Below are positions 20,709 through 27,965 of a DNA stretch of 37,373 nt, one piece after another. Under the pieces are notes generated by a model. It was not told the origin of the DNA. It searched no databases and saw only the letters and a program-made list of their open reading frames with translations. Source of the stretch: Bog-756 sp035534835 (GTDB taxonomy: Bacteria; Actinomycetota; Acidimicrobiia; Acidimicrobiales; RAAP-2); assembly GCA_035534835.1 (NCBI GenBank), contig DATLRE010000080.1:1-37373 (forward strand). The letters are read 5' to 3'. How positions within the stretch are numbered: the first letter of the stretch is position 1; each line of letters opens with the position of its first letter. The position numbers and the translations under genes were made by a program.

Positions 20709-23360
20709 GTCCACGAGCCAGCCGGTCCGGCCCGCCAGACGGACGGTCGTGGCGGCGTCGGTCGGATTGAACACGCGCACCTCGAGCGCGCCGTCCTGTC
20801 GTCGCACCGACGACACCCGGGCGCCCTCGACCGACAGCTCGGATCCCTGCTCCGGCCGGTGGCCGCCACCGAACGACCCGGCGACCTGCAGCGGGACCAG
20901 GGCGTCGTCGACGAGGTCGAAGGGATCGACGTCGGATACGCAGAGGGAGTAACGGACGTCCACCGGCCCGAGCATCTGTGGCCCGTCGAGCACGTCCATC
21001 GGTCCGGCCGGCAGGGGGCGGAGCGACATCCCCATCCGGGACAGCATCCCGGTGGCCCGGAGCAGCGTCAGCGCCAGGGTCGAGGCCGCCGGACCGGATC
21101 CGTCGGCGGACGCGGACTCGACCAGGTCGACGAGCTCGTACTCCAGGAGCCCCTCGTGGACGACGGTGAGCCCTCCGGCGACCACGAACCGGCGCGACGG
21201 GAAGGTGGGGAGCCCGAACTCCTCGTCGCGTCCCTCTGCGGTCAGGCCCCGCTCGACGACGGCGAACGCGCACTCGGAGCGCGACGTGGTGGCCGGGGCG
21301 GGCAACGGCAGGTGGACCCGCAGCCGGTGGTCGCGCGAAGGGTTGGTGAAGCGGGTGCGCACACGGACCATCGGCTCCTCGGCGCGCAGCTCGAGCGTGG
21401 TGGTGACGGTGACGTCCCGCGAACCGCTGCGGGCCTGGGTGGCCGCGTCGATGCCCTCGGGCCACTGGTAGGCGGCCACGACGTCCACGGTGGCGCGCAC
21501 CGGACCGGCGTCGCCTGCCGTGACGGTGACCGTCGTCGGGGTGTCGACCAGCGTGTCGTGCCTCGGCGGCGAGTAGTTGTAGGTGTCGCCATGGTCGCCC
21601 CCGTCCACGAGGCGCCCGTAGCCGGGCACCCCGTCCAGCGAGAAGGTGCCCGTCGCCGGGTCGACCTCGACGTGCAGGAGACCGTTGGTGAGCACGAGCC
21701 CCGACCCCGGTTCGCCCTCGATCCGGACCGGGTGGGCGACCGGGGCCGGAGCGAACCGGGACCACCCGAACCCGGGAACCGGCGCCTGGTGGGCCAGGAG
21801 CCGTCGCACCGGCGGCTGGTCGATGATCAGCCGCACCTCGGTGTCGGGTGCCGCCGAGAGCCGGGTGTACAGCTCCCGCTTGACCTCCTCGACCGGGACA
21901 CCGTCGCGGGGCTCGGGTCCGATCACCAGGGTCACGTCGAGCCCGGTGTCGTCCTCGGCGAGGCTCACGTCGGTCACGTAGCTCTGGTCGTCGATGCGGG
22001 AGCCCTGCAGCAGTCCGAGCATGTTGCGGACCGTCTCGCCGTCGAGCGTGACGGTCCCGGGTCTGCCACTGCGTTCGGACAGGACCTGGACATGGGGTCC
22101 GGGTTCGCCGACCGCCGGCACGGTCACCTCGACCAGGCCGCCACGGGCGCGGGCCGAAGGGTTGACGACCACCGGCCCCGGCAGTTCCATGGAGCGGCCG
22201 ACAGCGGCGAGTGCCTGCTCGGTCAGGCCCTCGCCCACGTGGCGGGCCTCGGCGTAGCGGTGCAGCACGGCGTCCACCACGTCGTCGGCCGAGCACGCGC
22301 AGATCGAGTCGTGTGCCGAGTTGCGGACGACGAGCGTCCACGCCAGGTCGAGGAAGGCCCCCGGCCAGCGCTCGGCCGGCACGAAGAGGGCCGACAGCGG
22401 CTCGGCCAGCTGCTCGAGCGACCGCTCGGCCCGGGCGGCCGCCTGCTTGACGTCGACGCGGTTGGAGGCCACGCCCATCAGCACGTTCGATCGGAACCCG
22501 GACCGCAGCTCGCCCTGCCACTCGACCAGCCCCTCGGTCGAGGTCGCGGCGAGGTAGTCCGCCAGCGAGGTGATGGCCAGGTCGAACTCGTCCTGGAGCG
22601 CGTTGGCCTCGCCCACTACCCGACCGAGCCAGGGCTGGGGACGGAGATGGTCCGACCCGTTCATCAGGAGCATCGGCTCCCCGGGACGCAGGAACGACGT
22701 GAACTCGGCCTCCATGGCCCCCAGACGGCGCACGAGCTGCTTGGCGTCCTCCGGTAGGGCGGCGCCGTTGCCGTAGCCGGCGACCAGGTACTCGGCCCGC
22801 ACGCGGGATCCGTCCGGTGCGGTCCACACGAACGCGGTTCCGCCGACGGCGGACGGCACGCCGCGCCACACGACGGCGTGCTCGAGCCCGGCCTCGGCGA
22901 GGAGCTGGGGCATCTGGGCGACATGCCCGAACATGTCGGGCAGGTAACCGACCTCCATGACGCCCCCGAAGGCGCTGCCGCGGAGGATGCCCTTCTGCAG
23001 GTTCCGCACGATCGTCTCGCCGGACACCAGGAACTCGTCCATGAGGACGTACCACGGGCCCACCGTCAGCCGTCCGGCCGAGGCCAGGGCCCGCAGCCGC
23101 GGCTCGTTCTCGGGACGGATCTCGAGGTAGTCGTCGACGACGGCCAGCTGGCCGTCGAGCAGGAAGTGCCGGTACGAACTGTCGGACTCCATGAGGTCGA
23201 GCAGGTCGTCGACGAGGCGGACCAGTTTGAGTCGGTAGGTCTGGAACGGGTCGTACCACTCCCGGTCCCAGTGGGTGTGGGGGACGACCGCGACCGTGCG
23301 CCGTGCGCCGCCGGACCCGTCTCCCGACCCGTCACCGTCGATCGGCGACGGGTCGTTCAC
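20625..23360 (-). CDS. GH38 alpha-mannosidase
   Basis: 911-aa cytoplasmic glycosidase of family GH38, hydrolysing alpha-mannosides by a retaining, zinc-dependent mechanism. Seen: the N-terminal signature 'VVPHTHWDREWYDPF' (His30/Asp32 as likely metal ligands), the nucleophile Asp142 in 'VGYLPDMFGHVAQMPQLL', 'LLMNGSDHLRPQP', and 'VRNSAHDSICACSADDVVDAV' (helical domain). The C-terminal beta domains end in 'FALRPHGIATARLDG'. GTG 23360 was chosen over the much longer open frame because family homology begins directly after it and it forms a GTGA overlap with the upstream 84-aa gene. No signal peptide. Its 3' end overlaps the convergent cyclase gene by 84 bases. Confidence 0.9.
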   Translation of the reverse strand: MNDPSPIDGDGSGDGSGGARRTVAVVPHTHWDREWYDPFQTYRLKLVRLVDDLLDLMESDSSYRHFLLDGQLAVVDDYLEIRPENEPRLRALASAGRLTVGPWYVLMDEFLVSGETIVRNLQKGILRGSAFGGVMEVGYLPDMFGHVAQMPQLLAEAGLEHAVVWRGVPSAVGGTAFVWTAPDGSRVRAEYLVAGYGNGAALPEDAKQLVRRLGAMEAEFTSFLRPGEPMLLMNGSDHLRPQPWLGRVVGEANALQDEFDLAITSLADYLAATSTEGLVEWQGELRSGFRSNVLMGVASNRVDVKQAAARAERSLEQLAEPLSALFVPAERWPGAFLDLAWTLVVRNSAHDSICACSADDVVDAVLHRYAEARHVGEGLTEQALAAVGRSMELPGPVVVNPSARARGGLVEVTVPAVGEPGPHVQVLSERSGRPGTVTLDGETVRNMLGLLQGSRIDDQSYVTDVSLAEDDTGLDVTLVIGPEPRDGVPVEEVKRELYTRLSAAPDTEVRLIIDQPPVRRLLAHQAPVPGFGWSRFAPAPVAHPVRIEGEPGSGLVLTNGLLHVEVDPATGTFSLDGVPGYGRLVDGGDHGDTYNYSPPRHDTLVDTPTTVTVTAGDAGPVRATVDVVAAYQWPEGIDAATQARSGSRDVTVTTTLELRAEEPMVRVRTRFTNPSRDHRLRVHLPLPAPATTSRSECAFAVVERGLTAEGRDEEFGLPTFPSRRFVVAGGLTVVHEGLLEYELVDLVESASADGSGPAASTLALTLLRATGMLSRMGMSLRPLPAGPMDVLDGPQMLGPVDVRYSLCVSDVDPFDLVDDALVPLQVAGSFGGGHRPEQGSELSVEGARVSSVRRQDGALEVRVFNPTDAATTVRLAGRTGWLVDLRGRPVAPFEGAFALRPHGIATARLDG

Positions 23361-23611
23361 GGCTGGAGGTTCCCGTACTCGGCCTCGTAGGCCTGGAGCT
23401 CGCCGACGAGCCGCTCGGCGTCCGCTGTCGTCTGTTCGGTGCCCCGGCCGACCGACTCGGCGTAGAGCACGGCACCGAGGTCGTGGAGGAGGCCGTCCGC
23501 CTTGTGCTTGGCCGTCGCCTGGTCCAGCTTCTCCTGTCCGGCCTTGGTGGCCTCGCTGGCTTTCGCCAGTCCGATCTCGGCCTGGGCCTTGACCTTGTCC
23601 ATGAATCCCAT
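23357..23611 (-). CDS. Small helical conserved-type hypothetical protein
   Basis: 84-aa protein beginning MGFMDKVKAQAEIGLAKASE and containing long amphipathic, Lys/Glu/Ala-rich helices up to 'RLVGELQAYEAEYG'. The ATG is preceded by GAGGAGG on the minus strand, so it is a real gene. Its TGA overlaps the mannosidase GTG, so the two are coupled. It has no signal peptide or membrane segment. I recognise no named family; small proteins with the 'MGFMDK(V/A)KA' start are common in actinobacteria without known function. A partner or stability factor for the mannosidase is a context-based guess. Confidence 0.75.
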   Translation of the reverse strand: MGFMDKVKAQAEIGLAKASEATKAGQEKLDQATAKHKADGLLHDLGAVLYAESVGRGTEQTTADAERLVGELQAYEAEYGNLQP

Positions 23612-23676
23612 GACGCCTCCTCGGTCTGCTCCGATGACGATGGGCTAAGACTAGGACGCGGGCGCAAGCCCCGTCC

Positions 23677-23796
23677 CCGTCACCGACCCGTTCCCGTCCA
23701 CCCGTCCCCGTCACCGCACCCTGCCCCCGAACCCCGTCACCGCACCCCGTCACCGTCCCTGCCCGCCCGTCACCGACCCGTTCCCGTCCACCCGTC
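23677..23796. repeat. C-rich repeat region with a perfect 30-bp direct repeat
   Basis: The same 30 bases occur at 23677-23706 and 23767-23796 (90-bp offset). Between and after them lie shorter copies of CCGTCACCGCACCC-type units. The region separates the divergent 84-aa gene and the acyl-CoA synthetase gene; no gene or clear promoter is visible in it. Confidence 0.8.
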
Positions 23797-23825
23797 ACCG
23801 CACCCCGTCCCGGGAGGAGCCCGCC

Positions 23826-25361
23826 CTGCGTCCCTGGCGTGACCACCTCGAGCCCGACGACCCGCTGGTCCTCGACGATGCCCCGGATGCACCCGGCCTC
23901 ACCGCAGCCGGCACCCTGGTCCGGTCGTGGGCGGACCGCTGGGCGGCCAGCCCCGGCGCGCCCCTCTGGCAGGAGGGCGGGCGCTGGTGGTCGGCGGGGG
24001 AGTTCGACGGGGCCACCCGCCGGGCGGCCGGGCGCCTGCAGGCCGCCGGTCTCCTGCCGGGCGACCGTGTGGTGTGGTCGGCGCCGACGTCGGTCGCCGC
24101 TCTGGTGTCGCATGTCGGAGCGCTGCGCGCCGGTCTGGTCGTCGTGCCCGCGAACACGGCCTACAGCGAGCCCGAGTTCGCCCACATCGTGCGCGACGTG
24201 CGCGCCGCGGGTGCCATCGTCGACCGCCCGGAGCAGGCCGCCTGGGTGCGATCGGCGGCGCCGGACGCCCGGGTCGTCGTCGCGCCGGACGCCCTGGTGG
24301 CGGGTGCCGGGCTCGACCTGCCTGACGGGGACGCCGGTCCGCTCGACGCTGCCGGTCCCGACGACCCCGCGCTCATCTGCTTCACGTCGGGCACCACCGG
24401 TGCCCCGAAGGGCGCCGTCCTCCGTCACCGGAACCTGCTGGCTGCCACCGGAGCGGTCACCCGCGCGTGGCGGATGTCCCCCGAGGACCGGCTGGTGCAC
24501 TGCCTGCCGATCTTCCACGCCCACGGTCTGGCCGTCGGCGCCTACGGCACCATGACGGCCGGAGGATCGGCCGTCCTGCTGCCCGGGTTCGACCCCGATG
24601 CGGTGGCCACGGCCGCCCGGGCCGAGCGGGCGACCCTCTTCTTCGGCGTCCCGACGATGTACCACCGCCTGGTGGCGTCGGGCCGTGCCGCCGACCTCGC
24701 CGGCCTGCGCCTGTGCGTCTCCGGGTCCGCCCCCCTGTCCACCGAGCTCCACGCCGCGGCCACGGCCGCCATCGGGACGGCGGTGCTCGAGCGGTACGGC
24801 ATGACCGAGACGCTGATGAACACGTCCAATCCCTACGCGGGGGAGCGGCGCGCCGGGACCGTCGGGTTCCCGCTGCCGGGGGTGGAGGTGGCCCTCGACG
24901 ACGCCGGCCAGATCCTGCTGCGGGGTCCGAACGTGTTCGACGGCTACTTCGAACGGCCGGCGGCCAACGCCGAGGCATTCCGCGACCTCGGCGACGGGGG
25001 CGGTCCCTGGTTCGCCACCGGCGACCTCGGGGAGGACGTCGACGGCTACCTGGTGATCCGGGGGCGGTCCAAGGAGCTGATCATCTCCGGCGGGTTCAAC
25101 GTCTACCCGAGCGAAGTGGAGGACGTGCTGACCCGCTGCCCGGGGGTGGGCGAGGTAGCCGTGACCGGCACTCCCTCGGACGAGTGGGGGGAGGAGGTGA
25201 CGGCATGGGTCGTGCCCGACGGGACCCCACCCACACTGGAGCAGCTCCGCACCTTCTGCAGCGGACGGCTCGCGGCCTACAAGCAGCCCCGGCGGGTGCG
25301 GGTGGTCGACGCGCTGCCCCGCAACGCGCTCGGCAAGGTCGTCCGCAGCCGGCTCGGGTGA
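23826..25361 (+). CDS. Acyl-CoA synthetase, malonyl-CoA synthetase (MatB)-like, with apparent CTG start
   Basis: Adenylate-forming ligase. Seen: P-loop 'CFTSGTTGAPKGAVLRHRN', 'HCLPIFHAHGL', 'VLERYGMTETLMNTSNPYAG' and 'GTVGFPLPGVEV', close to MatB ('ERYGMTET.MNTSNPY'), then 'TGDLGEDVDGYLVIRGRSKE' and 'ISGGFNVYPSEVEDVL', and the C-terminal Lys in 'NALGKVVRSRLG'. The first ATG/GTG/TTG in frame is GTG 24069, which would delete about 80 residues that clearly belong to the fold ('WADRWAASPGAPLWQEG...LLPGDRVVW'). GGGAGGAG at 23812-23819 lies 6 bases before CTG 23826, giving 511 aa, a normal length. Substrate malonate is a family-based inference. Confidence 0.85.
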   Translation: MRPWRDHLEPDDPLVLDDAPDAPGLTAAGTLVRSWADRWAASPGAPLWQEGGRWWSAGEFDGATRRAAGRLQAAGLLPGDRVVWSAPTSVAALVSHVGALRAGLVVVPANTAYSEPEFAHIVRDVRAAGAIVDRPEQAAWVRSAAPDARVVVAPDALVAGAGLDLPDGDAGPLDAAGPDDPALICFTSGTTGAPKGAVLRHRNLLAATGAVTRAWRMSPEDRLVHCLPIFHAHGLAVGAYGTMTAGGSAVLLPGFDPDAVATAARAERATLFFGVPTMYHRLVASGRAADLAGLRLCVSGSAPLSTELHAAATAAIGTAVLERYGMTETLMNTSNPYAGERRAGTVGFPLPGVEVALDDAGQILLRGPNVFDGYFERPAANAEAFRDLGDGGGPWFATGDLGEDVDGYLVIRGRSKELIISGGFNVYPSEVEDVLTRCPGVGEVAVTGTPSDEWGEEVTAWVVPDGTPPTLEQLRTFCSGRLAAYKQPRRVRVVDALPRNALGKVVRSRLG

Positions 25362-25387
25362 TCCCGCACCACCGGTGCGGCCGGCGG

Positions 25388-25393
25388 TAGGTT
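25388..25393 (+). promoter_or_regulatory. -10 hexamer of a probable leaderless rnhB mRNA
   Basis: TAGGTT, 6 bases before the rnhB ATG at 25400, with no Shine-Dalgarno in the 38-bp gap after the synthetase stop. Confidence 0.55.
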
Positions 25394-25399
25394 CCGCGC

Positions 25400-26104
25400 A
25401 TGGCCCGTGCCGTCCCCGCCGATCGTGCCGTCCCCGCCCGCCTCCGGAACCGACGCGCAGCGCCCACGCTCCGGCTCGAACGCCGTCTGCTCCGTGACGG
25501 TGCCACCCGGCTGGCCGGGATGGACGAGGTCGGGCGCGGGTCACCGGCCGGCCCGGTCCTCGTGGGCGTGGTCGTGGTCGACGCCGCCACGCCACCGGCT
25601 CCCGTCGGCGTCCGGGACTCCAAGTTGGTCGTCCCGGCTGCGAGGGAGGCGCTCGTGCCGCGGATCCGGGCGTGGGCCGCGGGTGCGGTCGGTGCGGCCG
25701 GCCCCGCCGAGGTCGATGCCGTCGGGGTGACGGGCGCGCTCCGGCTGGCCGGCCTCCGTGCGCTGGCCCAGCTGGACGTCGCGCCGGACCTCGTCCTGCT
25801 CGACGGCGTCCACGACTGGCTGACCGGAACGGCGGCGGGCGGCTCCGACGGCGACATCCTCCCGGAGCCGGTGCGCGTGGTCACGAAGGTGCGGGCCGAC
25901 CGGACCTGTGCGTCGGTGGCCGCGGCCAGCATCCTGGCCAAGGTCGCCCGGGACGCGGTCATGACCGGGCTTTCCGCGGACTATCCGGACTACGGCTGGC
26001 ATGCGAACAAGGGGTACGGGACGGCGGCGCACCTCGAGGCCCTGGCCCGCCTCGGTCCGACGCCCCACCACCGCCTCACCTGGCGGATGCCGGGGCCCGC
26101 CTGA
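25400..26104 (+). CDS. rnhB: Ribonuclease HII
   Basis: 234-aa endonuclease that cuts the RNA strand of RNA-DNA hybrids and starts removal of misincorporated ribonucleotides. Catalytic motifs are complete: 'AGMDEVGRGSPAGPV' (D42, E43), 'VRDSKLV', 'PDLVLLDGVHDWL' (Asp of DG), and 'KVRADRTCASVAAASILAKVARD' (final catalytic Asp). The C-terminal 'YGWHANKGYGTAAHLEAL' is the usual substrate-binding stretch. An Arg/Ala-rich extension of about 30 residues precedes the fold. The start is the ATG set 6 bases after TAGGTT. Confidence 0.95.
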   Translation: MARAVPADRAVPARLRNRRAAPTLRLERRLLRDGATRLAGMDEVGRGSPAGPVLVGVVVVDAATPPAPVGVRDSKLVVPAAREALVPRIRAWAAGAVGAAGPAEVDAVGVTGALRLAGLRALAQLDVAPDLVLLDGVHDWLTGTAAGGSDGDILPEPVRVVTKVRADRTCASVAAASILAKVARDAVMTGLSADYPDYGWHANKGYGTAAHLEALARLGPTPHHRLTWRMPGPA

Positions 26105-26190
26105 CCGTCCGCACGGGCGGACGGCACCGATCCGGGCGACAATTCCCGGAAGAAGGTGTCGATCCGGGGCGGTCCCGCTCGTCACCCCGG

Positions 26191-26270
26191 TGACCGACCA
26201 CCGCGATCGGCGACCGGAGACCGGCGACCTGTGACCGACCACCGCGATCGGCGACCGGAGACCGGCGACC
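26191..26270. repeat. Two perfect 39-bp direct repeats upstream of the DGPF-sigma pair
   Basis: Identical 39-base copies at 26191-26229 and 26232-26270, separated by two bases. Each contains CCGCGATCGG and GACCGGAGACCGGCGACC, itself made of GACC-type half sites. They end 15 bases before the DGPF gene start, so they occupy its promoter region. Confidence 0.85.
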
Positions 26271-26285
26271 ATGAGGAGGCTGACC

Positions 26286-26645
26286 ATGCAGTACGTGATG
26301 CTGATCCACCAGGGCACGAGCCCGACCCCCCAGCGCCCCGACGAGTGGGCCACGCTCAGCGAGGACGAGCAGCAGCAGGTGTACGCCGACTACGGGGCGG
26401 TCAACGCCACCCCGGGCGTCACCCCCGGCCTCGGGCTCCAGCTCCCCGAGACGGCGACGACCGTGCGGGTCCGGGACGGCCGGACGCTGACGACCGACGG
26501 ACCCTTCGTCGAGACGAAGGAGGCGCTCGGCGGGTACTTCGTCTTCGAGGCGGACGACCTCGACGCGGCGATCGCCCTGGCGGCGCGGGTGCCGGCGGCC
26601 CGGCTCGGCGGCGCCGTCGAGATCCGGCCGGTCCTGGCGTGGTGA
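26286..26645 (+). CDS. DGPF-domain (YCII-like) protein
   Basis: 119-aa protein of the DGPF/YCII-related family, dimeric ferredoxin-like fold. It has 'MQYVMLIHQG' at the N-terminus and the eponymous motif in 'RTLTTDGPFVETKEALGGYFVFEADDLDAAI'. The ATG at 26286 is 6 bases after AGGAGG (26274-26279), so the ATG at 26271 is not used. Genes of this family regularly precede ECF42 sigma factors, as here (33 bases between them); the biochemical function of the DGPF protein is not established. Confidence 0.88.
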   Translation: MQYVMLIHQGTSPTPQRPDEWATLSEDEQQQVYADYGAVNATPGVTPGLGLQLPETATTVRVRDGRTLTTDGPFVETKEALGGYFVFEADDLDAAIALAARVPAARLGGAVEIRPVLAW

Positions 26646-26663
26646 CCGGGGAGATCCCGTGAC

Positions 26664-26678
26664 GGGCGGCGACCGCCC
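26664..26678 (+). promoter_or_regulatory. Hairpin abutting the sigma-factor start codon
   Basis: GGGCGG/CCGCCC with a 3-base CGA loop ends at the base before GTG 26679. It occupies the place of a Shine-Dalgarno, and none is otherwise seen. It may limit translation or couple it to the DGPF gene. Confidence 0.4.
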
Positions 26679-27851
26679 GTGAGGTCCGGCGACGAGGAGC
26701 GGTTCCGCGAGCAGTGGGGCCGGGTGCTGGCCGTCCTCGTCGGACTCCTCGGCGACTTCGACCTCGCCGAGGAGTCCGCACAGGAGGCGTTCGCCATCGC
26801 CGTCGAGCGGTGGCCGGCCGCCCAGGGCCCGGTCCCGACCGGTTGGCTCGTCACCACGGCCCGCAACCGCGCCATCGACCGGATCCGGCGCGACCGGACG
26901 CTGTCGTCCAAGGCCCACCTGCTCGTGGCCGACGAGGAGTCGGAGGTCCCCGTGTACACATCACCCATCCCGGACGAGCGGCTGGAGCTGATCTTCACGT
27001 GCTGCCACCCGGCGCTCGCCGTCGAGGCTCAGGTGGCGCTCACCCTGCGTTCGCTGTGCGGACTGACGACCCGGGAGATCGCCCGGTCCTTCCTCGTGCC
27101 GGAGTCGACCATGGCCCAGCGCCTGGTCCGGGCCAAGCGGAAGATCCGGGCGGCGGCCATCCCGTTCCGGGTCCCCCCGCCCGAGCTGCTCCCCGAGCGG
27201 CTCGACGCCGTGCTCGCCGTGGTGTACCTCGTGTTCAACGAGGGCTTCGCCGGGCGGCACGAGCTGGCCGACGAGGCGGTCTGGCTGGGTCGGGCGCTCG
27301 CCGACCTGCTTCCCGACGAGCCCGAGGTCCACGGCCTGGTGTCGATGGTGCTGCTCCACGACTCCCGCCGGGCGGCGCGCCACCGCAACGGCGAGCTCGT
27401 CGTGCTGGCCGACCAGGACCGCTCGCTGTGGGACCGCACCCGCATCGACGCCGGACTCCGGGAGCTGGAGCTCGCCCGGGCACTGGGGGGACGGGGACCG
27501 TACGTGCTGCAGGCGGAGATCGCCGCGTCCCACGCCGTCGACGGCGGCGACTGGTCCCGGATCGCCGGCCTCTATGCCGACCTCGCCGTTCGCACCGGTT
27601 CCCCCGTGGTCGAGCTGAACCGTGCGGTGGCCGTCGCCGAGGATTCGGGTCCCGAGGCCGGACTGGCCGTGCTCGAGGGCCTGCCGCTCGAGGACTACCG
27701 GTACCTGCACTCGACCCGCGCCGAATTGCTGAAGCGGCTCGGGCGGAACGCCGAGGCGGCCGCGTCCTACCGGCGTGCGCTGGACCTGACCGACGAGGCG
27801 GCCGAGCAGCGCCTGCTCCGGCGTCGGCTCGACGAGCTCGGGGCGCCGTAG
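26679..27851 (+). CDS. ECF42-type RNA polymerase sigma factor with C-terminal TPR-like extension
   Basis: 390-aa sigma factor. Region 2 at about 5-75 ('GDFDLAEESAQEAFAIAVERWP', 'PTGWLVTTARNRAIDRIRRD'), region 4 at about 105-160 ('LTLRSLCGLTTREIARSFLVPESTMAQRLVRAKRKI'). Then the long ECF42-specific extension at about 175-390: 'VVYLVFNEGF', 'DEAVWLGRALADLLPDEPEVHGLVSMVLLHDSRR', and TPR-like repeats ending 'ALDLTDEAAEQRLLRRRLDEL'. In ECF42 proteins this extension, rather than an anti-sigma factor, controls activity, and no anti-sigma gene is seen. Only GTG 26679 is available as start. Together with the upstream DGPF gene this is the standard ECF42 arrangement. Confidence 0.92.
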   Translation: MRSGDEERFREQWGRVLAVLVGLLGDFDLAEESAQEAFAIAVERWPAAQGPVPTGWLVTTARNRAIDRIRRDRTLSSKAHLLVADEESEVPVYTSPIPDERLELIFTCCHPALAVEAQVALTLRSLCGLTTREIARSFLVPESTMAQRLVRAKRKIRAAAIPFRVPPPELLPERLDAVLAVVYLVFNEGFAGRHELADEAVWLGRALADLLPDEPEVHGLVSMVLLHDSRRAARHRNGELVVLADQDRSLWDRTRIDAGLRELELARALGGRGPYVLQAEIAASHAVDGGDWSRIAGLYADLAVRTGSPVVELNRAVAVAEDSGPEAGLAVLEGLPLEDYRYLHSTRAELLKRLGRNAEAAASYRRALDLTDEAAEQRLLRRRLDELGAP

Positions 27852-27920
27852 GGCGAAGGGGGGCGCAGGGGCGTAGGGGCGTAGGGGCGCGAGGGCGCGA
27901 GGGCGATGGGGGCGCGGGGC
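27849..27920. repeat. G-rich tandem repeat with G-quadruplex potential
   Basis: Degenerate 8-bp units CGTAGGGG/CGCGAGGG with at least seven runs of three or more G on the plus strand. It starts at the sigma-factor stop codon and lies between it and the convergent acyl-CoA dehydrogenase gene. No hairpin terminator is seen in the 114-bp gap. Confidence 0.75.
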
Positions 27921-27965
27921 GCGCCGGATACGGCGTGACCCACGCCGGTCGCCCCCGGGACCCGG

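Noticed and set aside
23361..25595. Open frame extending the mannosidase by 745 codons
   Set aside because: It runs antisense through the 84-aa gene region and the acyl-CoA synthetase with shadow composition; GH38 homology begins right after GTG 23360.
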